Below are positions 50,488 to 60,575 of a stretch of 64,000 nt of DNA, piece after piece. The translations under genes were made by a program, and so were the position numbers. Source of the DNA: SM1-73 sp964588305 (GTDB lineage: Bacteria > Zixibacteria > MSB-5A5 > SM1-73); NCBI GenBank assembly GCA_964588305.1, contig CAZPOP010000003.1:1-64000 (forward strand). The letters are read 5' to 3'. The first letter of the stretch is position 1. Each line of letters starts with the position of its first letter. The notes beneath the pieces are model-generated. The model searched no databases, was not told where the DNA came from, and saw only the letters and a program-made list of their open reading frames with translations.

Positions 50488-50999
50488 TCCAAACCTCCTT
50501 TTTCAAAGTATGTTTCCATCTTCATTTACCGAAAAACGTTGAACCGCGGCCCCACCAACTTTCACTTCAATTTCCTCGTCCCCAATGGATGACCTCCGCC
50601 AGACCTCCTGATTTCTGAAGTCCTCCGTCTCGGCTTGGCCTATATTATGATTCTCAAAGTAGCCTTTGTCAAGGATTTTTTGTCTCCTTTGTGAAAAAAT
50701 CCAAGTTTTCTCAAAAGGAGTCGAGGAATAGTGCTCAAGAATGCTCCATCCGGCCAGCCTTTTCCGGTTATCTCGTTGGATAGGAAGAATCGGTATCCGC
50801 AGATATGAAGCGCAGGGTTCATGGCGAGAGAGGACGAACGGTGTCCCAGATACGGATTAGGGGATTTTTACCAATTCTGTGCAGCAAAAAATTACCCTTC
50901 CTCTGAACGATCAGAGGAAGGGTAACAAAACCAATCAGGATCAGATGGGCAAGTGATGCCATTCCCCGCTGTCACACTTGCGCTTGTGCTAACGCCTGA
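50488..50999. other. Gene-free stretch with one terminator
   Basis: Holds the terminator at 50886-50925; nothing else recognisable. No clear promoter for the barrel gene was found. Confidence 0.5.
50886..50925 (-). terminator. Intrinsic terminator of the TonB-receptor operon
   Basis: A 15-bp perfect stem, TTACCCTTCCTCTGA (50892-50906) with TCAGAGGAAGGGTAA (50911-50925), loop ACGA. On the minus strand it is followed by TTTTTT (50886-50891). Confidence 0.92.
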
Positions 51000-52796
51000 T
51001 TATGGTTGAGGCAAATCCTCCCAGAACCATTCCACCACCTTTCTGAATGCGTCAAGCGCACCAGGCTCGGCTGCATCTCCATCTTTCATCACATTCAAAG
51101 GAAAGCAGAAGGTAGCCGTTCTATATGTTGGTCCGATATAGTTGACGGCACAGGGCATCCCGTGCATTGGTGAATATGTACCGAGACGAGAAATGACGCT
51201 GTATAGCCTTCGCTCGACGGGGGCCCTTCCGCGAAAATCAAACGCTGTGGAAATCACCAGATAAGGCACGTGGGGAATGCCATACACGGGGAAATTCTTG
51301 CCCGGGTCCAACGTATCATAACCCACGAGTTGTGTTGCTCTGACTGAATCTATGTCCAGCGGGGGGAACCCCCAATCACCAAAGGGCGTAGCACCAGTGA
51401 ACTCCAACCTTTCCACAAACGCCGGGCTGTAACCAGCAAGGAACGTACCTGCCACTCCACAGTACTCGGTCCCTACGTCCCGTGTGTTAGGGTAACCGCC
51501 GAGAGCTACCGTCAGATAATAGAGCCCCCTTGGACCAGCTACCCCGTAATTCTTCATCCCCACGAACCAGACTCGTCCCCCCACGTTGAGGTACCTTTTG
51601 TACTTGACATAGCTGTCGTCAATGATCCCAGCCTTATTCCCCAAGTTGAGCGCGATCACCAGATCATATCGGGATAACGAATCCTCAGGAGGGAGGTCTT
51701 CGCCCAACAAATGGATATTGTACTTGTCGCAAAGACCTGTCTGAGAGAGTGCGCCCCAGTAATACGGCCAGACCGTGGAAGTATCGGCTGCTCCCCCGTC
51801 TCCCCCATAGGTGCTGTGATCCAGCACCAGAATGGATCTTTGGGAGGGCTCCTCGTAGCGGAAAAGAGGTTTAAGGATGCGGAAAAACGCGGTTGCCGAG
51901 TCCTTGCTGTCCACAAAAGCATCGTCCCTCGACCAAGCCTTTAGGAGATACCAGCCGTACCCCAAATCGACGGGATCTCGACAATTCTCCAAATTCTTGA
52001 AGACATGAGACTTGTCCAATATCCACCGATCGTAAATCGCCTGTCCCTCAACTACGATACTATCCAAAGAAGAGTCGACCAGAGCGGCGTTATCCAGAAC
52101 CAAAGTATCTCGAATGGGGCCCCACAACTCCCATTTGTAATAGAAGTCGGGCTGCCTTCGCAAATCGGGATAATCCAGGGTATCCAAACCGTGCCAGCTG
52201 ATCTCGATTCCTTTCCAGGTCGTGGTCGTTTCCGGCAAACAGTAGAGATTTTCCTGCACATACGTACTGTCTACGTCGATGTAAATCTCAGGACGATGAT
52301 TGTTGCGCCAGAACATCCGATTCTTTATCTCCGAGATGCCTCCGTGGTTATCCACTGCCCGTAAGAAAACATGCTGAGCAGTATAAATCGTCTCTATTTC
52401 TGCCGCATATAACCTCACGCCTCTCTGATGTCCTCCCTCAGCCGTTACATGAGTTCCGAAGACGTCCAGTCGGATGGTTCTGTTTACCCAACTGGCGCTG
52501 TCAACCCCGATAGCCGCAAGGGACTCCTTGACTGCCTCCAAACCACCCCAGAGCTCGCTTACGCTGTCCCTGATCACGGCGTACTGATAAGCTGCTATAT
52601 AGCCGTCCGCGTCTGTGCCGTACCAGTAGACGATCGGATTAACCGAAACCCTGATGCTCTCCGGAGGTGTATTGGCAAAAAACACCTTTGGGGGTATATT
52701 CACCGGCTCGGGGCCTTTCCTTTCCAGTTTCCCGCAGCTAGACAAAATGAAGGCAATAAGCAGAACTGCTGACCCCACAACGATAATCTTTCGCAT
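51000..52796 (-). CDS. Surface or periplasmic lipoprotein with Rossmann-like module
   Basis: 598 aa; AAGGAGA precedes the ATG. The signal peptide ends in lipobox LSS-Cys21. The first part (about 35-300) is beta-rich and contains Ig/FN3-like fragments (VYWYGTDADGYIAAYQYAVI, YGWYLLKAWSRDDAF). From about 318 to 420 there is a Rossmann-like stretch (SILVLDHSTYGGDGG, SRYDLVIALNLGNKAG, YLNVGGRVWFVGMKNYG) that resembles in order the amidotransferase-like module of the nearby secreted proteases. Family otherwise unknown. It is the last gene of a four-gene minus-strand operon behind a TonB-dependent receptor, a T9SS-type protein and a PorV-like protein; a surface complex with these is plausible but unproven. 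Confidence 0.8.
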   Translation of the reverse strand: MRKIIVVGSAVLLIAFILSSCGKLERKGPEPVNIPPKVFFANTPPESIRVSVNPIVYWYGTDADGYIAAYQYAVIRDSVSELWGGLEAVKESLAAIGVDSASWVNRTIRLDVFGTHVTAEGGHQRGVRLYAAEIETIYTAQHVFLRAVDNHGGISEIKNRMFWRNNHRPEIYIDVDSTYVQENLYCLPETTTTWKGIEISWHGLDTLDYPDLRRQPDFYYKWELWGPIRDTLVLDNAALVDSSLDSIVVEGQAIYDRWILDKSHVFKNLENCRDPVDLGYGWYLLKAWSRDDAFVDSKDSATAFFRILKPLFRYEEPSQRSILVLDHSTYGGDGGAADTSTVWPYYWGALSQTGLCDKYNIHLLGEDLPPEDSLSRYDLVIALNLGNKAGIIDDSYVKYKRYLNVGGRVWFVGMKNYGVAGPRGLYYLTVALGGYPNTRDVGTEYCGVAGTFLAGYSPAFVERLEFTGATPFGDWGFPPLDIDSVRATQLVGYDTLDPGKNFPVYGIPHVPYLVISTAFDFRGRAPVERRLYSVISRLGTYSPMHGMPCAVNYIGPTYRTATFCFPLNVMKDGDAAEPGALDAFRKVVEWFWEDLPQP

Positions 52797-52841
52797 ATCT
52801 AAATCTCCTTATTTAGGATCCATGATAGACCCATATTTCAT

Positions 52842-53780
52842 CTAAAAGGAAAGCCCCAGCGAGAATCGATGAAACCCTTCCAAAAGTCCCATGTCGTGAT
52901 AACCATAGTCAAATGTTAGCGGCCGCTCGGATACGGACAACCTCAGCCCGCACCCAGCTGAGATCCCGCCTGTATCGTATTCAAAGTGATCTCCCAATCT
53001 CAGAGAAAACATGTCCTTGAAGCAATACTCTACACCGGCATTGAACTTCTCCAGAGCATCGTTGGGATGACAACCCTCCACAGAGAAAGTAGCTACGTGG
53101 CTTTCGTGCCGGTAGACATCCAACACCCCTCCGAATTTGAAGTTCATGGGAAGAGGGCATTCCTCGTCAATGAACTTCAGATCAGGTCCGAAGTTACTTA
53201 TCATCATAGCGATCTTGAATCCTCGGTAGCCGGTATCATATAGGGTCCCCATATCTGCAGCCCAGCCGATTGCCCTCTCAGTGTCCAAAAGCTCATCGAT
53301 AAGTTTCAAAGTCCCTCCCACGTTGAAACGGTCGGTGAGGCTTCGGGCATAACTCAAACCCAAAGCATAATCTTTGGCGGTGAAGGTCTGCCCCGTGGAA
53401 GGAAAACCAGCGGAGCCCTCGTAGTGGGTGGCGTCCATGTCTCCGGCGTTCAACATGTAGAAACCCACTCCCCATACGCCGCCAAATCTTACGGTTGGAT
53501 AGGCCAATCCGACGAAATCGTAGTTTATGTCCGCCAAATAACTCACATGGGTAAACATAACCTCCCGCTCAGCCATCTGAGTCAACCCAGCGGGATTGTA
53601 ATATACCGCTGATGCATCATCAGAGATGGCCAGGAATGCATCACCCATGCCTATGGCTCGAGCAGATACACCCAGCTCCAAGAACTGAACTCCGGCCGTC
53701 CCCACCTTGGCTTGAGCCCAAATGAGCTGGGGAACCAGAAGAAAAGCAATTCCCGCCATCAAAATCAACGATTTTCTCAC
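52842..53780 (-). CDS. PorV/PorQ-family outer-membrane protein
   Basis: 312 aa from a GTG with AGGAGA 6-7 bases upstream. A signal peptide is followed by the family start AKVGTAGVQFLELGVSARAI and GMGDAFLAISDDASAVYYNPAGLTQM, then a FadL-like beta-barrel with repeated strands and a final GFHRFSLGLSF. In Bacteroidetes PorV shuttles T9SS cargo to the attachment machinery and PorQ/PorV relatives are barrels of the same type. Its place between a T9SS-tailed protein gene and a lipoprotein gene, with T9SS substrates all over the window, supports a T9SS-related role. It may equally be a general fatty-acid or solute porin of the family. Confidence 0.88.
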   Translation of the reverse strand: MRKSLILMAGIAFLLVPQLIWAQAKVGTAGVQFLELGVSARAIGMGDAFLAISDDASAVYYNPAGLTQMAEREVMFTHVSYLADINYDFVGLAYPTVRFGGVWGVGFYMLNAGDMDATHYEGSAGFPSTGQTFTAKDYALGLSYARSLTDRFNVGGTLKLIDELLDTERAIGWAADMGTLYDTGYRGFKIAMMISNFGPDLKFIDEECPLPMNFKFGGVLDVYRHESHVATFSVEGCHPNDALEKFNAGVEYCFKDMFSLRLGDHFEYDTGGISAGCGLRLSVSERPLTFDYGYHDMGLLEGFHRFSLGLSF

Positions 53781-53819
53781 AACTATCTCCTTTCCTTAAA
53801 GGACAAGCTACTGTCCTGA

Positions 53820-56450
53820 TTATTTTATGATCACGAATTTTCCCATTTGAACTTCGCCGGTCTCTTTATCCTCAACAGTATACAAATACAATCCGGATAC
53901 CACCACCTGAGTGTTTCGGGAAATGAGATCCCAATAATGATAGGTGGCGTAATCCCCCTTCTCGCGGTCATGCTCCAATGTCCTAACCAGATCTCCATCC
54001 AACGTGTATACCCTGATGGTGCAGCGAGGAGGAAGATTAATAAACCTCAGCCTCTCGTCGAAATTCCCCTGTCCCGGCTCATAGTCGTCCTCAAGATAAT
54101 AACCGTCTACCCGGTAAGGATTGGGTAAGACTTCCACCTTAGAACCCTTCTCCTTCACCAACTCCGGCTCATCAAAGACATAAACCAGAGTGGCATTTAC
54201 CAGCTTGGAAGCCTCCAGAGGGGAAAGCCCGGTCTGAGGATCTCCGACGTCAAAAGCTGTAACCGCAAAATACCAGGGTATTCCGGGAAGCAACGAATCA
54301 ATCTCGAATTCATAATCCCAATAACGATCTGCCGTATCAGAGACCCAGCCAGAATCCACACTATCCCGATAAGCCGGGTTGGCTATGATATCATCAAATC
54401 CCACGTTCCAATCCTGTAACTCAAAATACAAAGAATCACCGGCTTTGAGCTGGACCGAATCATACGGTACCGACAGGCCACCCTCATCCGAAGAATCAGA
54501 AAGATAAACCACGAAGGCCTGCTCCTGAGGGTTCATCACAAAGGGATGAAACCTGGTCCAAACCGAAGGATCGTCCCCCAACAAGCCGTCCTGCTCACGC
54601 TTCCCGTCCAGGTTTGATTTCAAGAACTCCAGATCCACCGAGGCCACCCTCCAGTCCCAGACCCGGGGTACCTTGTCTCGATTCAACTTATACAGTCTGA
54701 AATCAAGCCTGTCAGATGAGCCCAAACGGGCATAATCATCCGGAAGCCCGGTCCGACTCATGTAAATCCTGTATCCCTCAAAATCCAAACGCCCGTTAAA
54801 AGAATCGCGACTCCTCTCGGTTTCCTTTCCATTCCAACTTATCTTCACCTTCCCTATATCGGTATGGAAACTCAGCACCGGAGAAGGTGGCGGAGGCGGT
54901 CCCTTGAAATCGGGAACCCCATCTCCACAAGGAAAACCGAGCTCCGGATTATCATAGACCTTAGCCGCCCAAGTGGCGTTGGTCTCAAAATCCGAGAAAT
55001 CCAAGTTGGCATAAAAATTCTCCGGCTCCTTCATGCCCTTGTTCTTGGCCAAATTGCGAGGGTCTACATGGAAATCGTTCCCGGCAATATAACCGATGGT
55101 GACCATAAGCGACTCCCCGGGATTGATCTCCTCAAAGGGACCGAAGGAGAGAAGATAACGAGTGTCAAACCCGTCCGCCCATTCCGCGCACCATGACCTA
55201 TTAACCTCCAGCCAACCCTCTTCCTCAAATCGGTCAGGCCACACGCAGGCGAATGTCTGATCATAGTCAAACTCTCCATTGGACATTATGAAATACTTGG
55301 AGACGTCCCCTCCCGGCGTACCTAAGACGTTATCCGGGAAAGTGTGGCCGCTTGCATAGGGGTTCGTCTCCCGCCACCTGGCTTGGCTTTCTTTCTTCCA
55401 GGGACCCCAATCCTGCGGATATCCGTTCTGATTGGATATCCACCAATTGAACGAGTATTGAAGTCCCGGCTCGGGTGATCTGACCACCCGGGTTCCGGTC
55501 ACCGCAATCGGGCTGGTGCTCGAGAAGACTGACTTTGTGTCTCCTCCATCCTCCGATCCGTGCCCGTCGTTGTCCGCAATCCAGGCCAAGTTGACCTCGT
55601 CATAGCAGCCCCCGGTGGGAGCGCTGACCGTATCTTTGAAACCACAGATGTCATCCTGGGCACCATAGCTTCCGAACGGACTTTCATCGATGTGCTGAAC
55701 ATCCGCATCGATATAAAGCCCCATGTACATGTTTTCTAATTTCCTTCGCCCTATGTTCTTAACCGAAAAATCTATCAGAACGAAATCCTCGGCGTATTCG
55801 TAGCTCCAGGAGTAACTTTTCTGGGTCACCTGAATATTCAGAGGAAAATGCTTTCGGTTGTCGAAGGGGTCGCTGGGAGACGGCGACAACGGGATATCAA
55901 CCGAGGTATCGGTGTAGACAGCGATTACGTCCTGCTCTGAGACGGCATCGGGTGAATAACAGCGAGAAGCTGACCTTATGCTTCTTTCCACAATGGCACC
56001 TCCTGGTTCCGCATCCGGCCACATCTCGCAAATCCACTGCCAGCCATCACATCCCAAGGAAACGTAAGCTGAGTCGTTCACCATCGCCCCTATCCATAAC
56101 CCCCCTTGAAAGAGATACTCCAAGTCCGAGCCCGCTGGATATTCAGCTGATGGTGCCAGAACCTCTTCGTCGGGATTGGACATGAAGCAACCTCCCTTTG
56201 ACTCCCTGGAAGCCGCATCCCTCATCTGGCTTCCGAAGATTCCCCAGTTGGTCACGCAGAACTGCAGATATCCTACCCGGTGCACCCTCTGTTGAGCCTG
56301 AGGAAGGATAGCCGAGAGCTTGTAATTCTGGCTGGACTTGATCTCTTCTTCGCTTCTCATCTTGGTTCTGGCTTCGACCCTCCCGATAACCAGATTGGAC
56401 AGAACGAAGATTCCCCAAAGAAGTATCCATCCCCTTCTCGACTTTTTCAT
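53820..56450 (-). CDS. Large secreted surface protein with T9SS-like C-terminal domain
   Basis: 876 aa from the ATG at 56448-56450, with GGAGG 8 bases upstream; an ATG two codons earlier would be too close to that site. The N-terminal hydrophobic stretch (GWILLWGIFVLSNLVIG) is a signal peptide. The body is beta-rich with FN3-like parts, aromatic/acidic motifs such as DFVLIDFSVKNIGRRKLEN and SFGPFEEINPGESLMVTIGY, and a C-terminal segment with PNPYRVDGYY, IRVYTLDGDLVRTL, SGLYLYTVED and terminal MGKFVIIK that matches the pattern of T9SS sorting domains. It is second in the TonB-receptor operon, between the receptor and the PorV-like gene. It is probably displayed on the cell surface, perhaps as the partner of the receptor. 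No enzymatic motif is seen. Confidence 0.85.
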   Translation of the reverse strand: MKKSRRGWILLWGIFVLSNLVIGRVEARTKMRSEEEIKSSQNYKLSAILPQAQQRVHRVGYLQFCVTNWGIFGSQMRDAASRESKGGCFMSNPDEEVLAPSAEYPAGSDLEYLFQGGLWIGAMVNDSAYVSLGCDGWQWICEMWPDAEPGGAIVERSIRSASRCYSPDAVSEQDVIAVYTDTSVDIPLSPSPSDPFDNRKHFPLNIQVTQKSYSWSYEYAEDFVLIDFSVKNIGRRKLENMYMGLYIDADVQHIDESPFGSYGAQDDICGFKDTVSAPTGGCYDEVNLAWIADNDGHGSEDGGDTKSVFSSTSPIAVTGTRVVRSPEPGLQYSFNWWISNQNGYPQDWGPWKKESQARWRETNPYASGHTFPDNVLGTPGGDVSKYFIMSNGEFDYDQTFACVWPDRFEEEGWLEVNRSWCAEWADGFDTRYLLSFGPFEEINPGESLMVTIGYIAGNDFHVDPRNLAKNKGMKEPENFYANLDFSDFETNATWAAKVYDNPELGFPCGDGVPDFKGPPPPPSPVLSFHTDIGKVKISWNGKETERSRDSFNGRLDFEGYRIYMSRTGLPDDYARLGSSDRLDFRLYKLNRDKVPRVWDWRVASVDLEFLKSNLDGKREQDGLLGDDPSVWTRFHPFVMNPQEQAFVVYLSDSSDEGGLSVPYDSVQLKAGDSLYFELQDWNVGFDDIIANPAYRDSVDSGWVSDTADRYWDYEFEIDSLLPGIPWYFAVTAFDVGDPQTGLSPLEASKLVNATLVYVFDEPELVKEKGSKVEVLPNPYRVDGYYLEDDYEPGQGNFDERLRFINLPPRCTIRVYTLDGDLVRTLEHDREKGDYATYHYWDLISRNTQVVVSGLYLYTVEDKETGEVQMGKFVIIK

Positions 56451-56580
56451 CTTCATTTCCTCCACCGGAAGAGTGGGTTGATGCTTGCCGCCATTCCTCT
56501 TTTGCCATACTCCGGAAGAACCTATCCTTGCCACGCGGCAGGTGGCATCCAGGTCGCGTCCATCTTTGTATATCCGGACC

Positions 56581-59500
56581 TTAGAAGTCTATGGATATAC
56601 CCAGTTTGATATTTCTCCCTTGTCCATAATGAAGCGGGTTCTTCTCCACATCGCGCCCCGCATAGACCACCCTCTGTCCCCAAACCGAGTCGAATTCATT
56701 CTGTTCCGTGTCTGGTCGGCCCGTTACAGAGTTGTTCTTGGTCCCGACGTTCAACACGTCTTTGGTATCAAAGAGATTATCCACCCACACCTGGAAAGAA
56801 TAACTGATCCTCCATATCTGAAGATCTTTGTACAATTTGACATTCACGACGCTGGTGGAAGGCAAACGCTTGGAATTAGGTATCGGGTTCTCGGTTCTCC
56901 CGCGCAATTTCAATCCCGGAAACCCTCCCAAGGGGCTATAGGGCAGACCGCTGCTGTATTGCCACACCGCATTCACCCCCCACTTGTCCGGCAGTCTAAA
57001 CCCGAACACCCTGGGATGCTCATCCTGGGGAACTCTCAGATCCAGATTCAAGGTTACCTGATGTCTGACGTCCCACTCCAACGGGTATTCCTGAATGGGA
57101 ATATCGCCTGCCTCGGCCCTGTCATAGTAGTTGGATACCTCGGCTGAGCTCTTACCATAAGCGAAACCGTATTGATAATTTATGTATCCGGAGATATATC
57201 CTCCGTATCTTTTGTTCAACTCCGCTTCCAAACCCCGCGATCGGGCATAATCGGTGTTCGCATAGTATTCAAACGTTGCCCCTCCACTCGAGAAATCCTC
57301 CTCGGTATTAAGCTGGCTGTAGTAATCTTTGTAAAAACCGGATATGGTGAGCTTGTATTGGGGGGAGATAGCGTAGTCAACGCCCATCTCGTAAGCCACC
57401 TGCTTCATATAGTCCAGATTGTAATTCCCATACAGCTTAATAGCGGTCCCTCCCTGGGTTTTCTGGGCATACATCCAATGGAGCTCAGGCAGCTGATAGA
57501 AGTGTCCATAGTTGAAATAAATCTTGGCTTTATCCGTGATGGGATAGGAGACGCCCATTCGAGGAGAGAATTTCGCCCGGGTATCAACCGGTTCCGTCTC
57601 GGTAGGAGTCTCTTCTGATGCCAGCCCTCTTATGTCTCCGGACTGTATGAACCAGTCATAACGAAGACCCAACTTGGCCACCATGGCCCCGTATTCTATC
57701 TTGTCCTGAAAGTACAAAGCTCCCCTGACCGGACGGTGAGTGTAGAAGTCTCTGAATGTTCCCCTGGTTGGCCAGGGACCTACCGGATCGGGCCCATCGT
57801 ATTCGCGATAGGGATAACGAATATCTCCCATAGAGAACTTATCCCGTTCCATCGAGAGTCCGGTTCTGATCTGATGTTCCGTGTTTATCTGGCTGGTGAA
57901 ATCAAACTTCAAAGTCAACATGGTGGACCCTCGGTCCTGGTAGTAGCAGCGGCGCTCGTGACCTCGATCGTAGAATTCGTCCGTATCATCCCACTTGCCG
58001 TTTCCGTTCATATCCGTATAGTACTCACCTGGGTCCCAGGTTCCGTTGGCGTAGTCAAATCGTCCATTACCGTTTCTGTCGTCAAAGGGGATTCCGGGAG
58101 ACCAAAGACCATACGGGCTGTCGTAGGCCCCGTTGCCATTAACGTCCATGGTGCCATCCCAGTAGTCTCCGTAGTCGTAGATTCCGTTGTCGTTTAAGTC
58201 GATAAACGGCTCACCCAGGTTGATGTCCCCGTCTATGTAAGGCTCTGCTTCATCCACGCCGATGTCGCCGGAGGCCACTTGTTGCTTTTCCGGATCGAAC
58301 ACTCCGTTTCCCGTATCGCTGGGATCGTCCGAATCTGGCGTATCTGTGAAGGGTTCGGAATCGTTCCATCTACCCTCACTGGGCAAATCGCTGAAAGGCT
58401 CGCCAAAATCATATTCTCCGTTCCCGGTAACATCGTCATAGGGTTCGCCCGGATCCCACACATCATTCAGGCCCTGGTTTTCGTCTTGGAATGGTTCACC
58501 CAAATCATATTTGCCATTCTGATTCACGTCTAAATAAGTCTCAGCCGGATTCCACTCTCCGTCTTTGTTGATATCCCAATATCGTTCCCAACGCTCATCG
58601 AGAACAAAATCCCCAGAGTTCAGCGATCCACCCGGTACGTCAGGGTCCCCTGGCCTCTGCAGATATTCAGAGACATATCTGCTGATTTGGATTTCATAGA
58701 AGGAGCTTTTGCTCACGTTGTGAGTGAAAAGCAGACTCAGAGAATTGCTATTAGCTTCAACCTGCGGGATGGTGGACGGAGTGTACCTGTATTTCCAAAT
58801 GTTGACGTCTCCTCTGGTTTCTGAAGAGGGATTGTAGAAAAGAGAATATCTATCCCAGGTCCCCTTGGCAGAAAAGACCAACTTCTTGTCCGGAGCAGCC
58901 CGGTAGGTTAGCTTGAGAAGGGAAGAATACTCATTATTCATCCGTTCGGGAATATCAAACCCCAAAATGTGATCCACCCTGAACTGCTTGGCCGTTGCCG
59001 GCGTGGCATATTCGTTAACCTGGTAATAAGTGTCCGTCTTGTTGACCGTTCCGCTGATGTAATAAGCCACCTTCTCACCTAAGAATTTAATCCCTAAAGC
59101 GGGGAGAAAACGGGTGGTAAAGAAGGGATCAGGTCCGCTCAAACTGAACTCCGCCCGGTCACTGTCAAACGAGTACTTATTCAAGTCGTGAGCACCAAGG
59201 TCGTCGGTCAGAAACTCCAGGTGACCGGAAGTGGTTTTGTTTGACCCTTCCTTGGTGACCAGACTAATCACCGCGGATTGGACATTACCATACTCAGCGT
59301 CAAATCCCCCCTTCAAGACCGAGATCTCTTCTATGTTAGCGGAGGAAACGTTCATTCCCCCGGTCACTTTTCCCAATCCTCCCAGAAGGTCGCGAGTTTC
59401 TACCCCATCCACGATATACAGAGCCTCTCCGGCTCGACCACCTCGAATGTGAAGCTCATAGTTCTTGCTCACGAAACCGACCTGAGTAGCCAGTATCTGA

Positions 59501-59961
59501 GAGATCTCCTTAACCGGCATGTTTTTTATCTCTGAAGTGGAGATGGTCCTAACGCTCGAGGTAACGTCCTTCTCGATCGCCTTCCTCTCCGCGGTTACGG
59601 TGATTCCCTCCAACTCCAGGGCGGTTGCCTTCAATTTGAAGTTGACCTCTGTGGTGTGATCGGAGCTCACCTGCACTTCCGCCATCGTCACGGATTGGTA
59701 TCCGATGAGGGAAGCGGTCACGGAATATTCACCAGGCGGGATGCTGATGATGTAGTAGGAACCGTCAGGTCCGGCCATGTTTCCCAACGTGGTCCCCTCG
59801 ATCCTGATGGACGCGCCAGGAAGTTCCTCTCCTGTCTGGGAATCGACCACCCGGCCCGATACCTTTCCGGTAACCCCTGCAAAAAGCGGGGAGCTTGCCA
59901 ACGTCAAAATTGCCAGCCCCATGACAACTATCACCATCTTTTTCATTACCATATGCCTCAT
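56581..59961 (-). CDS. TonB-dependent receptor with Asp-rich calcium-binding-type loop insertion
   Basis: 1126 aa from the ATG at 59959-59961, with AAGGAG about 8 bases upstream; an in-frame start 39 codons earlier lies in the promoter leader. A signal peptide is followed by a carboxypeptidase-regulatory-like domain (about 30-110; SGRVVDSQTGEELPGASIRI), the plug (about 115-240; ELHIRGGRAGEALYIVDGVE, GFDAEYGNVQSAVISLVT) and a beta-barrel ending QGRNIKLGISIDF. About residues 462-667 form an extracellular insertion of some eleven Asp/Asn/Gly-rich units (DINKDGEWNPAE, DVNQNGKYDLGEPF, DDRNGNGRFDY, DMNGNGKWDD). The substrate is unknown. It heads a four-gene operon with a promoter at 60058-60086. 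Confidence 0.95.
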   Translation of the reverse strand: MRHMVMKKMVIVVMGLAILTLASSPLFAGVTGKVSGRVVDSQTGEELPGASIRIEGTTLGNMAGPDGSYYIISIPPGEYSVTASLIGYQSVTMAEVQVSSDHTTEVNFKLKATALELEGITVTAERKAIEKDVTSSVRTISTSEIKNMPVKEISQILATQVGFVSKNYELHIRGGRAGEALYIVDGVETRDLLGGLGKVTGGMNVSSANIEEISVLKGGFDAEYGNVQSAVISLVTKEGSNKTTSGHLEFLTDDLGAHDLNKYSFDSDRAEFSLSGPDPFFTTRFLPALGIKFLGEKVAYYISGTVNKTDTYYQVNEYATPATAKQFRVDHILGFDIPERMNNEYSSLLKLTYRAAPDKKLVFSAKGTWDRYSLFYNPSSETRGDVNIWKYRYTPSTIPQVEANSNSLSLLFTHNVSKSSFYEIQISRYVSEYLQRPGDPDVPGGSLNSGDFVLDERWERYWDINKDGEWNPAETYLDVNQNGKYDLGEPFQDENQGLNDVWDPGEPYDDVTGNGEYDFGEPFSDLPSEGRWNDSEPFTDTPDSDDPSDTGNGVFDPEKQQVASGDIGVDEAEPYIDGDINLGEPFIDLNDNGIYDYGDYWDGTMDVNGNGAYDSPYGLWSPGIPFDDRNGNGRFDYANGTWDPGEYYTDMNGNGKWDDTDEFYDRGHERRCYYQDRGSTMLTLKFDFTSQINTEHQIRTGLSMERDKFSMGDIRYPYREYDGPDPVGPWPTRGTFRDFYTHRPVRGALYFQDKIEYGAMVAKLGLRYDWFIQSGDIRGLASEETPTETEPVDTRAKFSPRMGVSYPITDKAKIYFNYGHFYQLPELHWMYAQKTQGGTAIKLYGNYNLDYMKQVAYEMGVDYAISPQYKLTISGFYKDYYSQLNTEEDFSSGGATFEYYANTDYARSRGLEAELNKRYGGYISGYINYQYGFAYGKSSAEVSNYYDRAEAGDIPIQEYPLEWDVRHQVTLNLDLRVPQDEHPRVFGFRLPDKWGVNAVWQYSSGLPYSPLGGFPGLKLRGRTENPIPNSKRLPSTSVVNVKLYKDLQIWRISYSFQVWVDNLFDTKDVLNVGTKNNSVTGRPDTEQNEFDSVWGQRVVYAGRDVEKNPLHYGQGRNIKLGISIDF
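57961..58578 (-). repeat. Asp-rich tandem repeat array within the TonB receptor
   Basis: Roughly eleven degenerate units of about 15-25 residues with the core D-x-(N/D)-x-(N/D)-G-x-(Y/W/F)-D, often followed by x-GEP(F/Y). The pattern matches EF-hand/dockerin-type calcium-binding loops. It spans about 206 codons. Confidence 0.85.
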
Positions 59962-60575
59962 GGTAACACTCCTTTCTTTTTGGTTCAGCGATGACTTCAA
60001 ATCGTCTCCTCCACAAAGGACTTGCCTTTGCAGGGGAATCTGTCTTACAAACTTAGTAGTTAACACAGTTTTTCCCATCTTGTCAAGAGTTTTTTTTCAA
60101 GCTTGTGCAAAAAAACGTAAATCAAGCCATCCCTCTCCCAAAGCGGAAAGAATAGCCTTAAGCCATCACAGGAGGAAAAGTCCTTCGCAACTAATCTGCT
60201 CATTTCTGCTATTCTTGGCTCCATCATTTCTTCACTTCTTTTCCCACTCAACAATCCAGATAACGAAGTTCACCATTAACCTTCTGATCAAAACACAAAA
60301 AAACAATACACCGTTTCCAAGATTAACAAAAACCGTACCAAAGCCTGCAAGGATATCGCGAATTCCTATATACCCATAATCCCAAGAGAATCAGTCGATT
60401 ACAACACTCCAGCTTTGCTGAGAATCGCATCCGCTCGGAAACAAGGATCACATCACGCAGAAATCTGCGACGGAAAACCCAGTTCGCTCCTCTAACTAAT
60501 TATGACACAGGAGATTAATCGATTCGTAGATTTTGACGGACTGTGCAACCCCGGCGGCGGGCATTTTCGAAAAAT
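59962..60575. other. Gene-free stretch between lipoate ligase and TonB-receptor genes
   Basis: Contains the promoter at 60058-60086. The remaining sequence is A/T-rich with no recognisable gene. Confidence 0.5.
60058..60086 (-). promoter_or_regulatory. Candidate promoter of the TonB-receptor operon
   Basis: Minus strand: -35 TTGACA (60081-60086), 17-nt spacer, -10 TTAACT (60058-60063), giving a leader of about 90 nt before the ATG at 59961. Confidence 0.6.
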
